Source: Candidatus Flemingiibacterium merdigallinarum (lineage in GTDB: Bacteria; Bacillota; Clostridia; Oscillospirales; CAG-272). Taken from it: DNA of 35,132 nucleotides. A program made the translations under genes and the position numbers. The stretch lies in contig CAJFKR010000020.1 in the NCBI GenBank assembly GCA_904386005.1, forward strand, positions 1-35,132. The letters run 5' to 3'. Positions 25,708 to 35,113 of the stretch are shown here, one piece after another. The notes under the pieces were generated by a model. It saw only the letters and a list, made by a program, of their open reading frames with translations. It was not told the DNA's origin and searched no databases. How positions within the stretch are numbered: position 1 is the first letter of the stretch; each line of letters begins with the position of its first letter.

Positions 25708-26772
25708 TTACTCGATGTCGACCGACTTGCCGGTAGCCGCGGACTTATAGAGCGCGTCGAGTATCTTCATAATCACGACGCCGTCTTCAGCGGGAGATTT
25801 GCACTCGGTCTTGTTTTGGCAGCAGTCGACGAAGTGGTCGATTTCGTACTGGAACGCGTCCTTGTTGTCGTAATAGGTGTTCAGATCCTTGAGCTGAACG
25901 TCGGTCATGAAGCCGTTCATCTCGCTGTAGAACTTCATCGTGTCGAGGCAGAGACCGCCCTTGGTGCCGTACAGGCTGCGCTCGCCCTTGGGCTCGCAGT
26001 TCAGCGCGTATGAGGTTTCGAGCAGAGTCGACGCGCCGTTGTCGTAGCGGATTATGCCGACCGCGTTCGACTCGACATCGCAGATATCCTTCTTCGGGTC
26101 AGCTCCCTCGGGATGCCAGCCGACGTTGGTTTTCAGCTGTGCGCGCTCCTTGTGCAGCTTGTCCGACGTGACCGCGAATACCGAAATCGGCTTCGGATTG
26201 CCCATCAGGTAGCGAGTCAGGTCGAGTGGATGTACGCCTATGTCGATGATAGGACCGCCGCCCGAGCGCGACTTGTCACAGAACCAGCCGCCCGGGTTGC
26301 CGTTGCGGCGCATATATGTAGCCTTCGAATAGTAAATCTCGCCAAGGTAGCCCTTGTCGATGAAATCCTTAGCGATTCTCGCCTCGTTCGAGTAGCGGGT
26401 GACAAAGCCGAGCATCAGGAGCTTGCCGTTTTTCTTCGCGGCCTCGAGCATAGCCTCGGCTTCAGTCGCGTTCATTGCCATCGGCTTTTCGCACATTACG
26501 TCGAGTCCGGCGTTCAGGGCAGCGATCGAGCACTCAGCGTGCGCGCAGTTCCAGACACAGACGTCGGCGGCGTCGAGTTCGGCACCGGCGAGCATTTCGT
26601 CAACGCTCGCGAAACGCTTCGGAATGCCGAAACGGTCCGCGGTCGCGTTGCACTTCGCGAAATCTATGTCGCAGATCGCCGCGATCTCGACGTTCGGATT
26701 GTTTTTATAGCTGTTAAGATGTACGCCTGCGATGTTGCCGGCGCCGACGAGTCCGACTCTCAATTTTGCCAT
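25708..26772 (-). CDS. Gfo/Idh/MocA family oxidoreductase
   Basis: MAKLRVGLVGAGNIAGVHLNSYKNNPNVEIAAICDID; CEKPMAMNATEAEAMLEAAKK; IIDIGVHPLDLTRYLMG. Confidence 0.96.
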   Translation of the reverse strand: MAKLRVGLVGAGNIAGVHLNSYKNNPNVEIAAICDIDFAKCNATADRFGIPKRFASVDEMLAGAELDAADVCVWNCAHAECSIAALNAGLDVMCEKPMAMNATEAEAMLEAAKKNGKLLMLGFVTRYSNEARIAKDFIDKGYLGEIYYSKATYMRRNGNPGGWFCDKSRSGGGPIIDIGVHPLDLTRYLMGNPKPISVFAVTSDKLHKERAQLKTNVGWHPEGADPKKDICDVESNAVGIIRYDNGASTLLETSYALNCEPKGERSLYGTKGGLCLDTMKFYSEMNGFMTDVQLKDLNTYYDNKDAFQYEIDHFVDCCQNKTECKSPAEDGVVIMKILDALYKSAATGKSVDIE

Positions 26773-26790
26773 TTTATATCACCTGTCCCT

Positions 26791-27645
26791 TTATTTATTG
26801 ATAATCCCTCTTAAGAAATCGGCTGCGAGCTTGATATCGGCTTCCGGAGTGCCGCCGACTTCGCGCTCTATCGTGAGATATCCGCGATAGCCGATGTCTT
26901 CGAGCGCCGCGAGGTACGCCGGGAAGTCGACCTGACCCTTACCGAGCGGAACCTCCTCGAAGTAACGCACGCCCTCGGCCTCTGCCGGAACCGGATGAAC
27001 CACATGGTAGATATATTCGGGATTGCCGTCGACAAACTTCACGCCGTCCTTTGCGTGGGTATGGACTATGTAATCCTTGAGATTATATACCGCCTTGACC
27101 GGGTCGTCGCCGGTGACCATGACGAGGTTGGCAGGGTCGAGGTTGACAGCGACTCCTCTCGAGCCAAGGCTGTCAAGGAAGGTCTTCAGTGTAGCCGACG
27201 TCTCGGGACCGGTCTCGATTGCGAAATGCGCGTCGATTGAATCAGCGAATTCGGCGAGCTTTGCGCAAGCTTCCTGCATAACCTTGTAACGCTCGTGCTC
27301 CGGGTCTGACGGAACCACGCCGATGTGAGTTGTAACGACGTCGCACTCAAGCTCCTTGGCAAGCTCAAGGATACGCTTTGACTTTTCGATGAGTTCGGGA
27401 TTCAGCTCGGCGTTGCCGAAGCCGCGTCCGAGGTCGCCGCAGAGCGCGGAGAACTTGAGTCCGTTGTCCTTAACAAACGCGAGCAGCTCCTTCGCCTTAG
27501 CTCCGGAGAGGTTTTCAGGCGCGTTCTCGCCGCTGGTCGCATACATCTGGAGACCCTGCAAACCGAGGTCGGCAGCCTTCTTGATAGCCTCGCGCGTCGG
27601 GCATCTGAACGACTCGACCATCGCGCCTATCGGAAACTTATACAT
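26791..27645 (-). CDS. sugar phosphate isomerase/epimerase (AP endonuclease 2-like TIM barrel)
   Basis: [91 protein letters not shown]. Confidence 0.93.
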   Translation of the reverse strand: MYKFPIGAMVESFRCPTREAIKKAADLGLQGLQMYATSGENAPENLSGAKAKELLAFVKDNGLKFSALCGDLGRGFGNAELNPELIEKSKRILELAKELECDVVTTHIGVVPSDPEHERYKVMQEACAKLAEFADSIDAHFAIETGPETSATLKTFLDSLGSRGVAVNLDPANLVMVTGDDPVKAVYNLKDYIVHTHAKDGVKFVDGNPEYIYHVVHPVPAEAEGVRYFEEVPLGKGQVDFPAYLAALEDIGYRGYLTIEREVGGTPEADIKLAADFLRGIINK

Positions 27646-27715
27646 ACTATCAGCTCCTTTAACAAAATTGCCATGTTATATAATAACATTTAGATATTGA
27701 TTTTTCCTCATGCTT

Positions 27716-27744
27716 ATTATATAATATTAATAGAGATTTTTCAA
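27716..27744 (-). promoter_or_regulatory. sigma-70 promoter for the isomerase/oxidoreductase operon
   Basis: Minus strand TTGAAA, 17-bp spacer, TATAAT. Confidence 0.65.
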
Positions 27745-27928
27745 TAGTTTATTTTGCCATTGTTTGACACAATATTGCTATTGTATCAGCTCAGCCAATT
27801 CAAGCTCAAATGCCGCGCTTCGATATGGGAACGCTGAAAAATACAAACTATCGGAGGATATTGCGATACCGCAGCTCATCCTGCCGTATTTATTAAAGTA
27901 TATCCCCAAAGCCGATCATCAGAAAGGA

Positions 27929-28744
27929 ATGGCTACGTATATGCAGGACAACTATTACGAACCGCACGTTGTGCCCGACCCGTCGCGACCGTTCATTTTT
28001 CACAGCTACCAATTGAGCCGCGGCTGTATGCCGCACTGGCACGTCAATATTGAGCTGCTCTACTTCCATTCAGCCGGCAAGGTGATACGCGACCGCGCCG
28101 AATATCCGGTCCGCCCCGACGACCTCATAATATTCGGCTCCAACACGCTGCACGCTGTGCCGGTTGACGAAAGCAACAGCTACGATTGCCTGATCGTAGA
28201 CGGTAAATTCTGCACCGACAACAATATAAGTATATCGTCGCTCGACTTCGACTGCGTTGTGCGCGACCCGACCGCTTCGGCAAAATTCCGCGCGGTCGTC
28301 GATGAAATCGGTCACTTCGACGCGGAGAATCAAGAATTGTTTTCAGCCGCCGGAACGAAAGCCGCGATACTGTCGCTGATGGTCTATCTCTGCCGCAATT
28401 ACTCGCGTCCGTCGCATCCCTCGCGCGATCAGAGCGACGCGGTCAAACGCGCCATCGGCTATATAAACTCGAATCTCGCCAAAGCGATGACTGTGTCCGA
28501 AATCGCCGATTATGTCAAGGTCAGCAAATACTATTTCTGCCGCGAGTTCCGGCGCGAGACCGGCTACACGCTCATCGGCTATATCAACAACCTGCGCTGC
28601 CGCGAAGCCGAGCGGATGCTGCGCTCGGGTGAGGATACGGTCGGCGAGGTCGCGCGCCGCTGCGGATTCGACAATCTGTCGTACTTCACCCGAACCTTTC
28701 GCGCGGTCGTCGGCAAAACCCCGAGTGAGCTGCGTGAAAGGTAG
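27929..28744 (+). CDS. AraC family transcriptional regulator
   Basis: Cupin-like LSRGCMPHWHVNIELLYFHSAGK; HTH AMTVSEIADYVKVSKYYFCREFRRETGYTLIGYINNLRCREAERML...VGEVARRCGFDNLSYFTRTFRAVVGKTPSELRER; ATG 27929 follows AGAAAGGA. Confidence 0.92.
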   Translation: MATYMQDNYYEPHVVPDPSRPFIFHSYQLSRGCMPHWHVNIELLYFHSAGKVIRDRAEYPVRPDDLIIFGSNTLHAVPVDESNSYDCLIVDGKFCTDNNISISSLDFDCVVRDPTASAKFRAVVDEIGHFDAENQELFSAAGTKAAILSLMVYLCRNYSRPSHPSRDQSDAVKRAIGYINSNLAKAMTVSEIADYVKVSKYYFCREFRRETGYTLIGYINNLRCREAERMLRSGEDTVGEVARRCGFDNLSYFTRTFRAVVGKTPSELRER

Positions 28745-28870
28745 TTGCTAGCGGCTAGCAACTAGCAACTAGTAAAGATATTGCGGGGCTGATTATTTCT
28801 GCGAACGCTAGGCGGAGCTGTCAATGACAGACGGTTGCTTGGGGCTGGCAACTAGCGAATAGCAACTAGT
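28744..28870. repeat. interspersed TAGCAACTAG-type short palindromic repeats
   Basis: GTTGCTAG-cgg-CTAGCAAC (28744-28762), further TAGCAACTAG copies at ~28763-28772 and 28846-28870. Confidence 0.6.
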
Positions 28871-28914
28871 CGGGCTTCGTTTTCGGATATCGTCGGGTTC
28901 AGGACTAAATTAAC

Positions 28915-28950
28915 AGCGGGAATCGGTTTTGATTGATTCCCGCTTTTTTT
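28915..28950 (+). terminator. intrinsic terminator
   Basis: GCGGGAATC...GATTCCCGCTTTTTTT. Confidence 0.85.
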
Positions 28951-28960
28951 GTGCTATTTA

Positions 28961-29270
28961 ACGTGAGTTCGATGAAAATTATAACAATGTAATAACGCAA
29001 TCAACTGAACAAACAATATCATTTTCAAACAACCACGCACAAGCCGAGCCGCCGGTTGGGAAGCAGGGTCCCATTAGGCGGCGCGCCTCTGTGGTTCTAA
29101 CAATAAGCAGTTATATTATCTCTGTGAAGTTATATACAATTACACCATGACCCAAATTATCAAAAGTTTTCGGGTGGGGGTCTGGGGGAGCCCCTTTTTC
29201 AAAAGGGGCTCCCCCAGTAAAAGCGAACAATATAGCAGTACCAAACCAAAGAACTCCGTCGAACTCACGT
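28961..29270. mobile_element. MITE-like element, long copy with GC-rich core and 17-bp perfect hairpin
   Basis: Terminal inverted repeats ACGTGAGTTCGA...TCGAACTCACGT, flanked by TATTTA on both sides; internal CTGGGGGAGCCCCTTTT-tc-AAAAGGGGCTCCCCCAG (29182-29217). Confidence 0.7.
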
Positions 29271-29346
29271 TATTTACTTTTGCCGTGGATTGTGGGCGGC
29301 TTTGTACCTATCGTTACCGGCTATCGATTCGCGCCGCCTGATTCGG

Positions 29347-29844
29347 TCAGCTCATGCTTTCCACCGGCAGCATGAACGTCATTCCCTGCCCGCGGCTCCA
29401 TTCGTGTTCGTTGTCAAGGTGGAAGCCAACGCGCCAGTTGAAGCGATATCCGATCTGTGCAATCATATTATACACGCCGATTTCGTGCAGCCGCTTCGGC
29501 GACTGCTCCGGCGCGACGTGAAATATCGCCCAATCCGATTCGACCGCGCAAAGCCGGTACAGGCTTGCCGTGGGGATTACCTCTCTGACCCTATCAGCTT
29601 CGGCTTCGACGCAGACTGTGCAGCGACAGTCCGCGTCATTTTTTCCCTCATTTCCCGACAGTCCGACCCATACCTGCCCGAACGCGCCCTCGAGCGCGGA
29701 CAGTCTGCCGTCGCCGTTCAGCTCGTTGAGAAACTCGAATATATCCTTTCCATTCAGCTTCACAAAGCGACTGACGCCCGCGAATATCCGCGCGGGCTTG
29801 TGCTCGATCTCGATTATGAAGCCGTGTGATACACATTCGCTCAT
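29347..29844 (-). CDS. hypothetical protein (possibly GyrI-like effector-binding domain)
   Basis: 165-aa ORF with GGAGGACTGACTG ATG start context; VYNMIAQIGYRFNWRVGFHLDNEHEW; domain assignment weak. Confidence 0.6.
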   Translation of the reverse strand: MSECVSHGFIIEIEHKPARIFAGVSRFVKLNGKDIFEFLNELNGDGRLSALEGAFGQVWVGLSGNEGKNDADCRCTVCVEAEADRVREVIPTASLYRLCAVESDWAIFHVAPEQSPKRLHEIGVYNMIAQIGYRFNWRVGFHLDNEHEWSRGQGMTFMLPVESMS

Positions 29845-29903
29845 CAGTCAGTCCTCCGTGTTCAATGCCGCCTCGTGATGGCGGTGTCAGTGTGCCGACA
29901 CTG

Positions 29904-32750
29904 TCAGTTGACCCTCGACAGTATCGCGCAGGCTTCGGCGCGCGTAATCGAGTTCGTCGGACGGAAGGTGTTGTCGCCGTATCCGGTGACAATGCCCGAA
30001 GCAAAGCAGCGCGCGATTCCGTCATACGCCCAGTCGGCGATAAGGTATACGTCGTTGAATTTCAGCGGATTCGTCGTCTCGGGCAGGAGTATGCCGATGA
30101 CCTTGCATATCTCCTGACGAGTGATCGGCGCGTTCGCGTTGAATATTGTCACTCCGTTCTCGTCGATGCCGTAGCCGTTCATCATTCCGTTGGCGACCGC
30201 GGTGCGGATGTATACAACCTTGTCCTCGGGCGTGTCGGCTTCGAGCGTGATTCCGTCGTTTTCAAACGGCGTCGTGTCGAGCCCGAGCCAGCGCACCAGC
30301 AGCTTCGCGAATTCGCCGCGCGTAATCTGTCCGTCGGGGTTGTATGTAAGTCCGGTCTCGCCCGCGGTGCAGTCGCTGTCCTCAATGACCGTCATCTCAT
30401 ATAGCTTCGCGATGTCGGCATATGCCCAATGCTCGGCAATGTCGACAATCGGCGGTACATCGTCCGCCTCGCCGTACCAGATTATCGGGTTGTCGACTGA
30501 CAGGCTGCGCTCGCCGCTGCCGCTCTCATAGCTGCGAATCAGAGTCTTGAGAGTCAGCGCGCCGGTGCGTATCGATATCGGCAGCTCCGCGGTGAGCTCG
30601 CTGTAGCCGAGCTGCCGGTAGTAATCTTTCGTAACCTTGTATTCAAGCTCGTATTCATTACCGCTCTCGTCTACAACCACGCAGGTCATGCGCTCGGGCA
30701 GCTCGCCGCCGACCCAGAGCTTAATTCCTCGCGCGTCGGGTGAAATCGGGAAGCCTTTCTGTATTATAAGGTCCATGACCTGACTTGACGTCCGGTTCGT
30801 GTAGCTGTAGCCGATTCCCAGCGAGCCGTCCGACTTGTAGCCGCCCTCGATCGGAGCAAAGCTGATATTGCCCGCGCCGTCGCTGAGCGAAACCGAGAAA
30901 TTGCCGATATCGGTCGGGTCCTCAAAGTCGGAGATCACATCCGAGCCGGTGCCGACCTTGATACGCGCGTAGCTGACAAGGTCGCCGTACCAAATGCCGA
31001 TCTCAACCTCGCCCTCGACTCCGGCAAAGGTCTGGAAATTGCCGTCGGTCGTGAGATAGCCGATGTCGCAGAGGAGCGCGGCGTTCGGATACGCGCCCTC
31101 CTCGGGTACGATATGCGTACCGTTGAGGGTGTAGTAGAACGAACCCGAATCGCAGAGCACATTGCGGCCGTCCTTCTGCGCAACGATATTCAGGCCAACC
31201 AGCGATCCGGGAGCGGCGCGCGTGTATGACGGGTCAAGCGACAGGCTGTCGATGTCGTCGACCACGAACACTGACACCTCGCCGTCAATGATGCCATTGC
31301 CCGTGTCGTGAGACAGTACAAGCCGGTACTCGCCCGGGACATAGCCGGCGATAAAGCTGCCGCCGATAATGCTGCCGATATCGCTCGGGTAGACGACATC
31401 CGGGTCGAAAATCAGGCTTATCTCGTCGCTCGGTATCAGCTCGAGCGAGTATTCGTTCGTCACCGGCATATACGCGCGGTCGAGCGCGTACGCCGAGAAG
31501 TAGACGCGGCTGCCGCTCAATACGACCGGCGAGTTCGGAATCGCCGACAGCGACGCGGGTATATTGTCGGGAGTCTCGCTGCTCACAAGCAGTATGCCGT
31601 TCGCGAGCGAGCGGTAGCTGCCGTCGGACGGAGCGTTCACATATACGCAGTCGGAAGACGACGAGCTTTTGACCATGACCGTAGTCGAACCTCCGCCGTC
31701 AAGATTTAACGCGGTCACACATCCGAGCTCGTTCATCAGCGCCGCAAGCTCGGTTTCGGTTATGCCCTTGCTCGACTGCATACGTCCGTCGACCGCGAAG
31801 AACACGACCTTGCCGTCCGGCTTCAATCCCACCGCGGTGCGCGGATTCGAGACCTTTTCGTGGTCCTCGTCGATGATGCCCTCGGGAATGACGCCGTTGT
31901 CGAGTATGAGGTCGCCGCCGCCGATCGCGGTCACGACGTTCTCCCAGCCCGGCTCGCAGACTGTGTTAATCGTGACATAATCTCCGGCGCGGAAGCCGAC
32001 GAACAGCGGGTAATCCTCATACGAGCAGGCGACCGATATCACCGCGCAGCCCTCGGGTATCGACGTGTTGCAGTCGCCGCTGACCACCTCGCGGACATAT
32101 CCGGTGACCGAACCGCTCGCTCTGAGCTCTCCGCCGAGCTCGATTATGATTTCGAGCGACTCGCTCGACGACAGCGTCGTCGACGCGAAATCGTCGGTCA
32201 GCATATACACGCCCCAGATAGTCGGGAATTTGTTGATCTGGTCGATTTCGATCGGCGAGCCGGCGCGGCTGATATTCGTAATCGAAACCTTGACCGACGG
32301 CTTGCCTATGACCGCCTGTCCGTCGGCGGTAAAGCCAACGGCGTACTTCGAGTCGTCGGTCGAGACAAGCTCGCCGTTGTTGATCATGACTCCGAGCGGA
32401 ACTCCGGTCTGCATACTGTAGAAGTCTCCGTTGAGCGCGGCGAGCACGGTGCTGCCGTCATCGGCAGCGGCGTTCGTGAGCGAGTTCAGCCGGTCCTTGC
32501 CGTAGACCGTGCTGCCCCAGCTGACAATCGGCAGTGTACCTCCGGCGGGGTCGTATTCGAATATGTATGCGCTCTGCTCGCGTCCGGTCGAATCCTTGGC
32601 TTTGTACCGCGTATATTCGAGCCCGTCGCCGATAGTGTCTCGCTTTATCGAATATACCTCGCCGATACCGGTATACGACAACGCGGAAAGCGGAAACGAC
32701 ATCAGCATCGCGGCGGTCAGCGCCGCGAGCGTTATCCTGTATTTTTTCAT
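29904..32750 (-). CDS. secreted phosphodiester glycosidase family (NAGPA domain) protein with C-terminal SLH domains
   Basis: Signal peptide MKKYRITLAALTAAMLMSFPLSALS; LAALNGDFYSMQTGVPLGVMINNGELVS, RTAVGLKPDGKVVFFAVDGRM, NLDGGGSTTVMV; SLH DIAEHWAYADIAKLYE, ITRGEFAKLLVRWLG, GYGDNTFRPTNSITRAEACAILSRV. Confidence 0.93.
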   Translation of the reverse strand: MKKYRITLAALTAAMLMSFPLSALSYTGIGEVYSIKRDTIGDGLEYTRYKAKDSTGREQSAYIFEYDPAGGTLPIVSWGSTVYGKDRLNSLTNAAADDGSTVLAALNGDFYSMQTGVPLGVMINNGELVSTDDSKYAVGFTADGQAVIGKPSVKVSITNISRAGSPIEIDQINKFPTIWGVYMLTDDFASTTLSSSESLEIIIELGGELRASGSVTGYVREVVSGDCNTSIPEGCAVISVACSYEDYPLFVGFRAGDYVTINTVCEPGWENVVTAIGGGDLILDNGVIPEGIIDEDHEKVSNPRTAVGLKPDGKVVFFAVDGRMQSSKGITETELAALMNELGCVTALNLDGGGSTTVMVKSSSSSDCVYVNAPSDGSYRSLANGILLVSSETPDNIPASLSAIPNSPVVLSGSRVYFSAYALDRAYMPVTNEYSLELIPSDEISLIFDPDVVYPSDIGSIIGGSFIAGYVPGEYRLVLSHDTGNGIIDGEVSVFVVDDIDSLSLDPSYTRAAPGSLVGLNIVAQKDGRNVLCDSGSFYYTLNGTHIVPEEGAYPNAALLCDIGYLTTDGNFQTFAGVEGEVEIGIWYGDLVSYARIKVGTGSDVISDFEDPTDIGNFSVSLSDGAGNISFAPIEGGYKSDGSLGIGYSYTNRTSSQVMDLIIQKGFPISPDARGIKLWVGGELPERMTCVVVDESGNEYELEYKVTKDYYRQLGYSELTAELPISIRTGALTLKTLIRSYESGSGERSLSVDNPIIWYGEADDVPPIVDIAEHWAYADIAKLYEMTVIEDSDCTAGETGLTYNPDGQITRGEFAKLLVRWLGLDTTPFENDGITLEADTPEDKVVYIRTAVANGMMNGYGIDENGVTIFNANAPITRQEICKVIGILLPETTNPLKFNDVYLIADWAYDGIARCFASGIVTGYGDNTFRPTNSITRAEACAILSRVN

Positions 32751-32920
32751 GCTCCTTCTCCTTGAACCTGTAAAATGTGCCATTTGACTGGCACGCGGAG
32801 GTCTATCTCATTATATCATAAAATGCTAAAAAAAGAAACCGCTTTTATACCAAAATTAATACTAAATTCACATAATAGGCAATTTTTGCATTACTGTGAA
32901 ATCTCTGTGTATAGCCCGAC

Positions 32921-33595
32921 TTAAAGTCTGCCGAGAGGACCGGTTTCGGTCGACTGCTGTACGATGCCGCTGTCAGCAAGCCCGAGCAGCCTATCCGCGG
33001 CTTCACAAATCAGCTCAGCCTGCATTGTCACCGCGGCAGGCTTGTAATGGAAGGTGTCGCCCATCATTTTATCCTTGTCAAGCGAATCGGTCGGCGTGAA
33101 CAGGTCGAGTGTCGCGAGCGATTTCTCTTCAGCGGTTTTGAGTATGTCCGAATTTATACGCTTCACAATCTCATTGCGCACCGGATCGTTCAGCGCGGTA
33201 CATAATAATAGCAGCAGCTTTGCGTCTGGCAGCTTCGCCCGCAGGAAGTCGACCGCCGCTCTGTATGCCGCGACCCATTCGCCGCGGTCGGTGACAAGGC
33301 TGTGCAGTCCGTTGTTGAAGCAGATCAGCGAGTAGCTGTATGCGCCGGCGATGAAGTCGAGCTCGCGGAAATAATCGGGGTCGGTGACGCACTTCGAGCT
33401 CGCCCAGAATGTGACATTTGCGCGGCTCGACAGGATCCTGCGCACCTCCGACTGATACGCGTTGCAGATCGAGTCGCCGATCAGCAGCACGCGCGGGTGT
33501 GTAGTATCGAGCGAATTGTAGGTGTAGGTCGTCGACCACTCGATTGCCTCGCGCACTCGGCTGGTCTGTTTCGGCTGAAAATCAGTGTAGTTCAT
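32921..33595 (-). CDS. SGNH/GDSL hydrolase family protein
   Basis: RVLLIGDSICNAY block I; LICFNNGLHSL block III-like; DTFHYKPAAVTMQAELI catalytic Asp-x-x-His-like block. Confidence 0.85.
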   Translation of the reverse strand: MNYTDFQPKQTSRVREAIEWSTTYTYNSLDTTHPRVLLIGDSICNAYQSEVRRILSSRANVTFWASSKCVTDPDYFRELDFIAGAYSYSLICFNNGLHSLVTDRGEWVAAYRAAVDFLRAKLPDAKLLLLLCTALNDPVRNEIVKRINSDILKTAEEKSLATLDLFTPTDSLDKDKMMGDTFHYKPAAVTMQAELICEAADRLLGLADSGIVQQSTETGPLGRL

Positions 33596-33627
33596 CTGTT
33601 ATAATTCCTTTCCTTATAATTCCAATA

Positions 33628-35022
33628 TTATTTCGCGATTCGCTTGATCCATTTATATCGATTGCAGTGTATCGCGACCGGCAGACACTTGAACACCTGA
33701 TCGCTGTTCAGCACCGCGACGATGAATACCGCCGGCATATGAAGTACATACGCCGAAATAAAGGTCAACGGCATGACTATTCCCCAGGTTGAAATCATGT
33801 TCATATACATGATGAACTTGACGTCGCCGCCGCCCTTGACGATACCGACGCTCGCCGGCATCTGATAGGACATTCCGACCATCGCGAACGACAGCACTAT
33901 CAGCATCCCGTCCGCAATCCGCAGCGCGTTGTCAGAAAGGTCGTACAGACTCAAAAAGGGGATTCGCAGAAAGAAGAGCGCGAAACCGAGGATGATTCCG
34001 AAAATGATGTACAGTATCTGCAAGGTTCGGCTGTAATCCTTGATTATAGTGTCGTCGTCCGGATTTTCGCCGATAGTCTTGCCGATTATGACCGCGGACG
34101 CGCTCGCCTCGCCTATCGCGATAATCTTGACATATTGGTAGATAGTAGTCGCGACCGAATTCGCCGCGATCGCGTCGTCCTCAAGATGACCGAGCACCGA
34201 GGTCTGTATCGGCGTCGCGACGCTCCACAGAAAATTCGACAGCGCCGACGGCCAGAGCACGCGCAGGAAATCGAATAACAGCGATTTCGAATATTTAATT
34301 CCATTTAGACAGAATAATTTTAACTTTTTATCTATGAAGATTATATAAAATAGAATTATCACAAGCTCGAGTATGCGCGAAACTAAGGTTCCGACCGCCG
34401 CACCGAATATACCAAGCTCCGGAAATCCTAACTTTCCAAATATCAGCAGATAGTTGATTCCGATATTTACAAGTAGCGATACAAGCGACACCTTAAGCGC
34501 AAGATGTACCGTCTCGACCGAGCGAAGCGACGACAAGAGAATCGTGCTGATTATGTAGAGCGGATAGGTGAAGCAGATCAGCTTTAAATACTTCGCTCCC
34601 TCGGCGATGTAGTCGGCGTTCTCGGTGAAAATCGACAGCACCCCCGCCGGAAAGAAGCAGGTCCATATGAACACTCCGGCGGCGAATATTATGCCGATCG
34701 CGAGCGCGTAGAAGGTCAGCAGCCGTATCTCCGCCGACTTCTTTTTGCCCCAGTACTGTCCGCCGATTACGACTATGCTGTCGCCGACCGCGAGCGTCAG
34801 CTGCTGTACCATGAATTGTATCTGGTTCACGGTCGCGGCTCCCGACAGCGCGTTCTGACTGTACATACCGAGCATGATATTGTCGGCCATGTTGACGCTG
34901 TATGAAATCAAGTTTTGAAAAATAATCGCGGTCATCAGGCGGACTACCGTCTTGTAAAAGCTCTTATCGCGCGTTAATAGCGGGCGGCGAGCTGCTGTGG
35001 TTGCGTCCATGATTATGACCAT
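33628..35022 (-). CDS. MATE family efflux transporter
   Basis: YSVNMADNIMLGMYSQNALSGAATVNQIQFMVQQLTLAVGDSIVVIGGQYWGKKK...; multi-TM, PxSxLxNFLWS-type second half. Confidence 0.92.
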   Translation of the reverse strand: MVIIMDATTAARRPLLTRDKSFYKTVVRLMTAIIFQNLISYSVNMADNIMLGMYSQNALSGAATVNQIQFMVQQLTLAVGDSIVVIGGQYWGKKKSAEIRLLTFYALAIGIIFAAGVFIWTCFFPAGVLSIFTENADYIAEGAKYLKLICFTYPLYIISTILLSSLRSVETVHLALKVSLVSLLVNIGINYLLIFGKLGFPELGIFGAAVGTLVSRILELVIILFYIIFIDKKLKLFCLNGIKYSKSLLFDFLRVLWPSALSNFLWSVATPIQTSVLGHLEDDAIAANSVATTIYQYVKIIAIGEASASAVIIGKTIGENPDDDTIIKDYSRTLQILYIIFGIILGFALFFLRIPFLSLYDLSDNALRIADGMLIVLSFAMVGMSYQMPASVGIVKGGGDVKFIMYMNMISTWGIVMPLTFISAYVLHMPAVFIVAVLNSDQVFKCLPVAIHCNRYKWIKRIAK

Positions 35023-35042
35023 GACTTCGCGTTAGCGAAGTC
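35023..35042. repeat. short palindrome GACTTCGC-gtta-GCGAAGTC
   Basis: 8-bp perfect arms; degenerate copy at 14226-14245. Confidence 0.7.
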
Positions 35043-35060
35043 TACCTTTCTATGTCGATG

Positions 35061-35113
35061 TTTTGTGACGGTTTGCGAAGCAAATCGCGGTTGAAGACCG
35101 CGAAGTCACAAAA
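35061..35113. other. candidate structured element, predicted three-way junction
   Basis: TTTTGTGAC (35061-35069)/GTCACAAAA (35105-35113) encloses GGTTTGC-gaa-GCAAATC (35070-35086) and GCGGTT-gaa-GACCGC (35087-35101). Confidence 0.5.

Noticed and set aside
25708-27645. Oxidoreductase/isomerase pair plus divergent AraC as a novel system
   Set aside because: Common inositol/sugar catabolic arrangement in Firmicutes; substrate unknown but architecture is ordinary
31860-32765. 301-aa plus-strand ORF antisense to the NAGPA/SLH gene
   Set aside because: Shadow ORF, no recognisable domain
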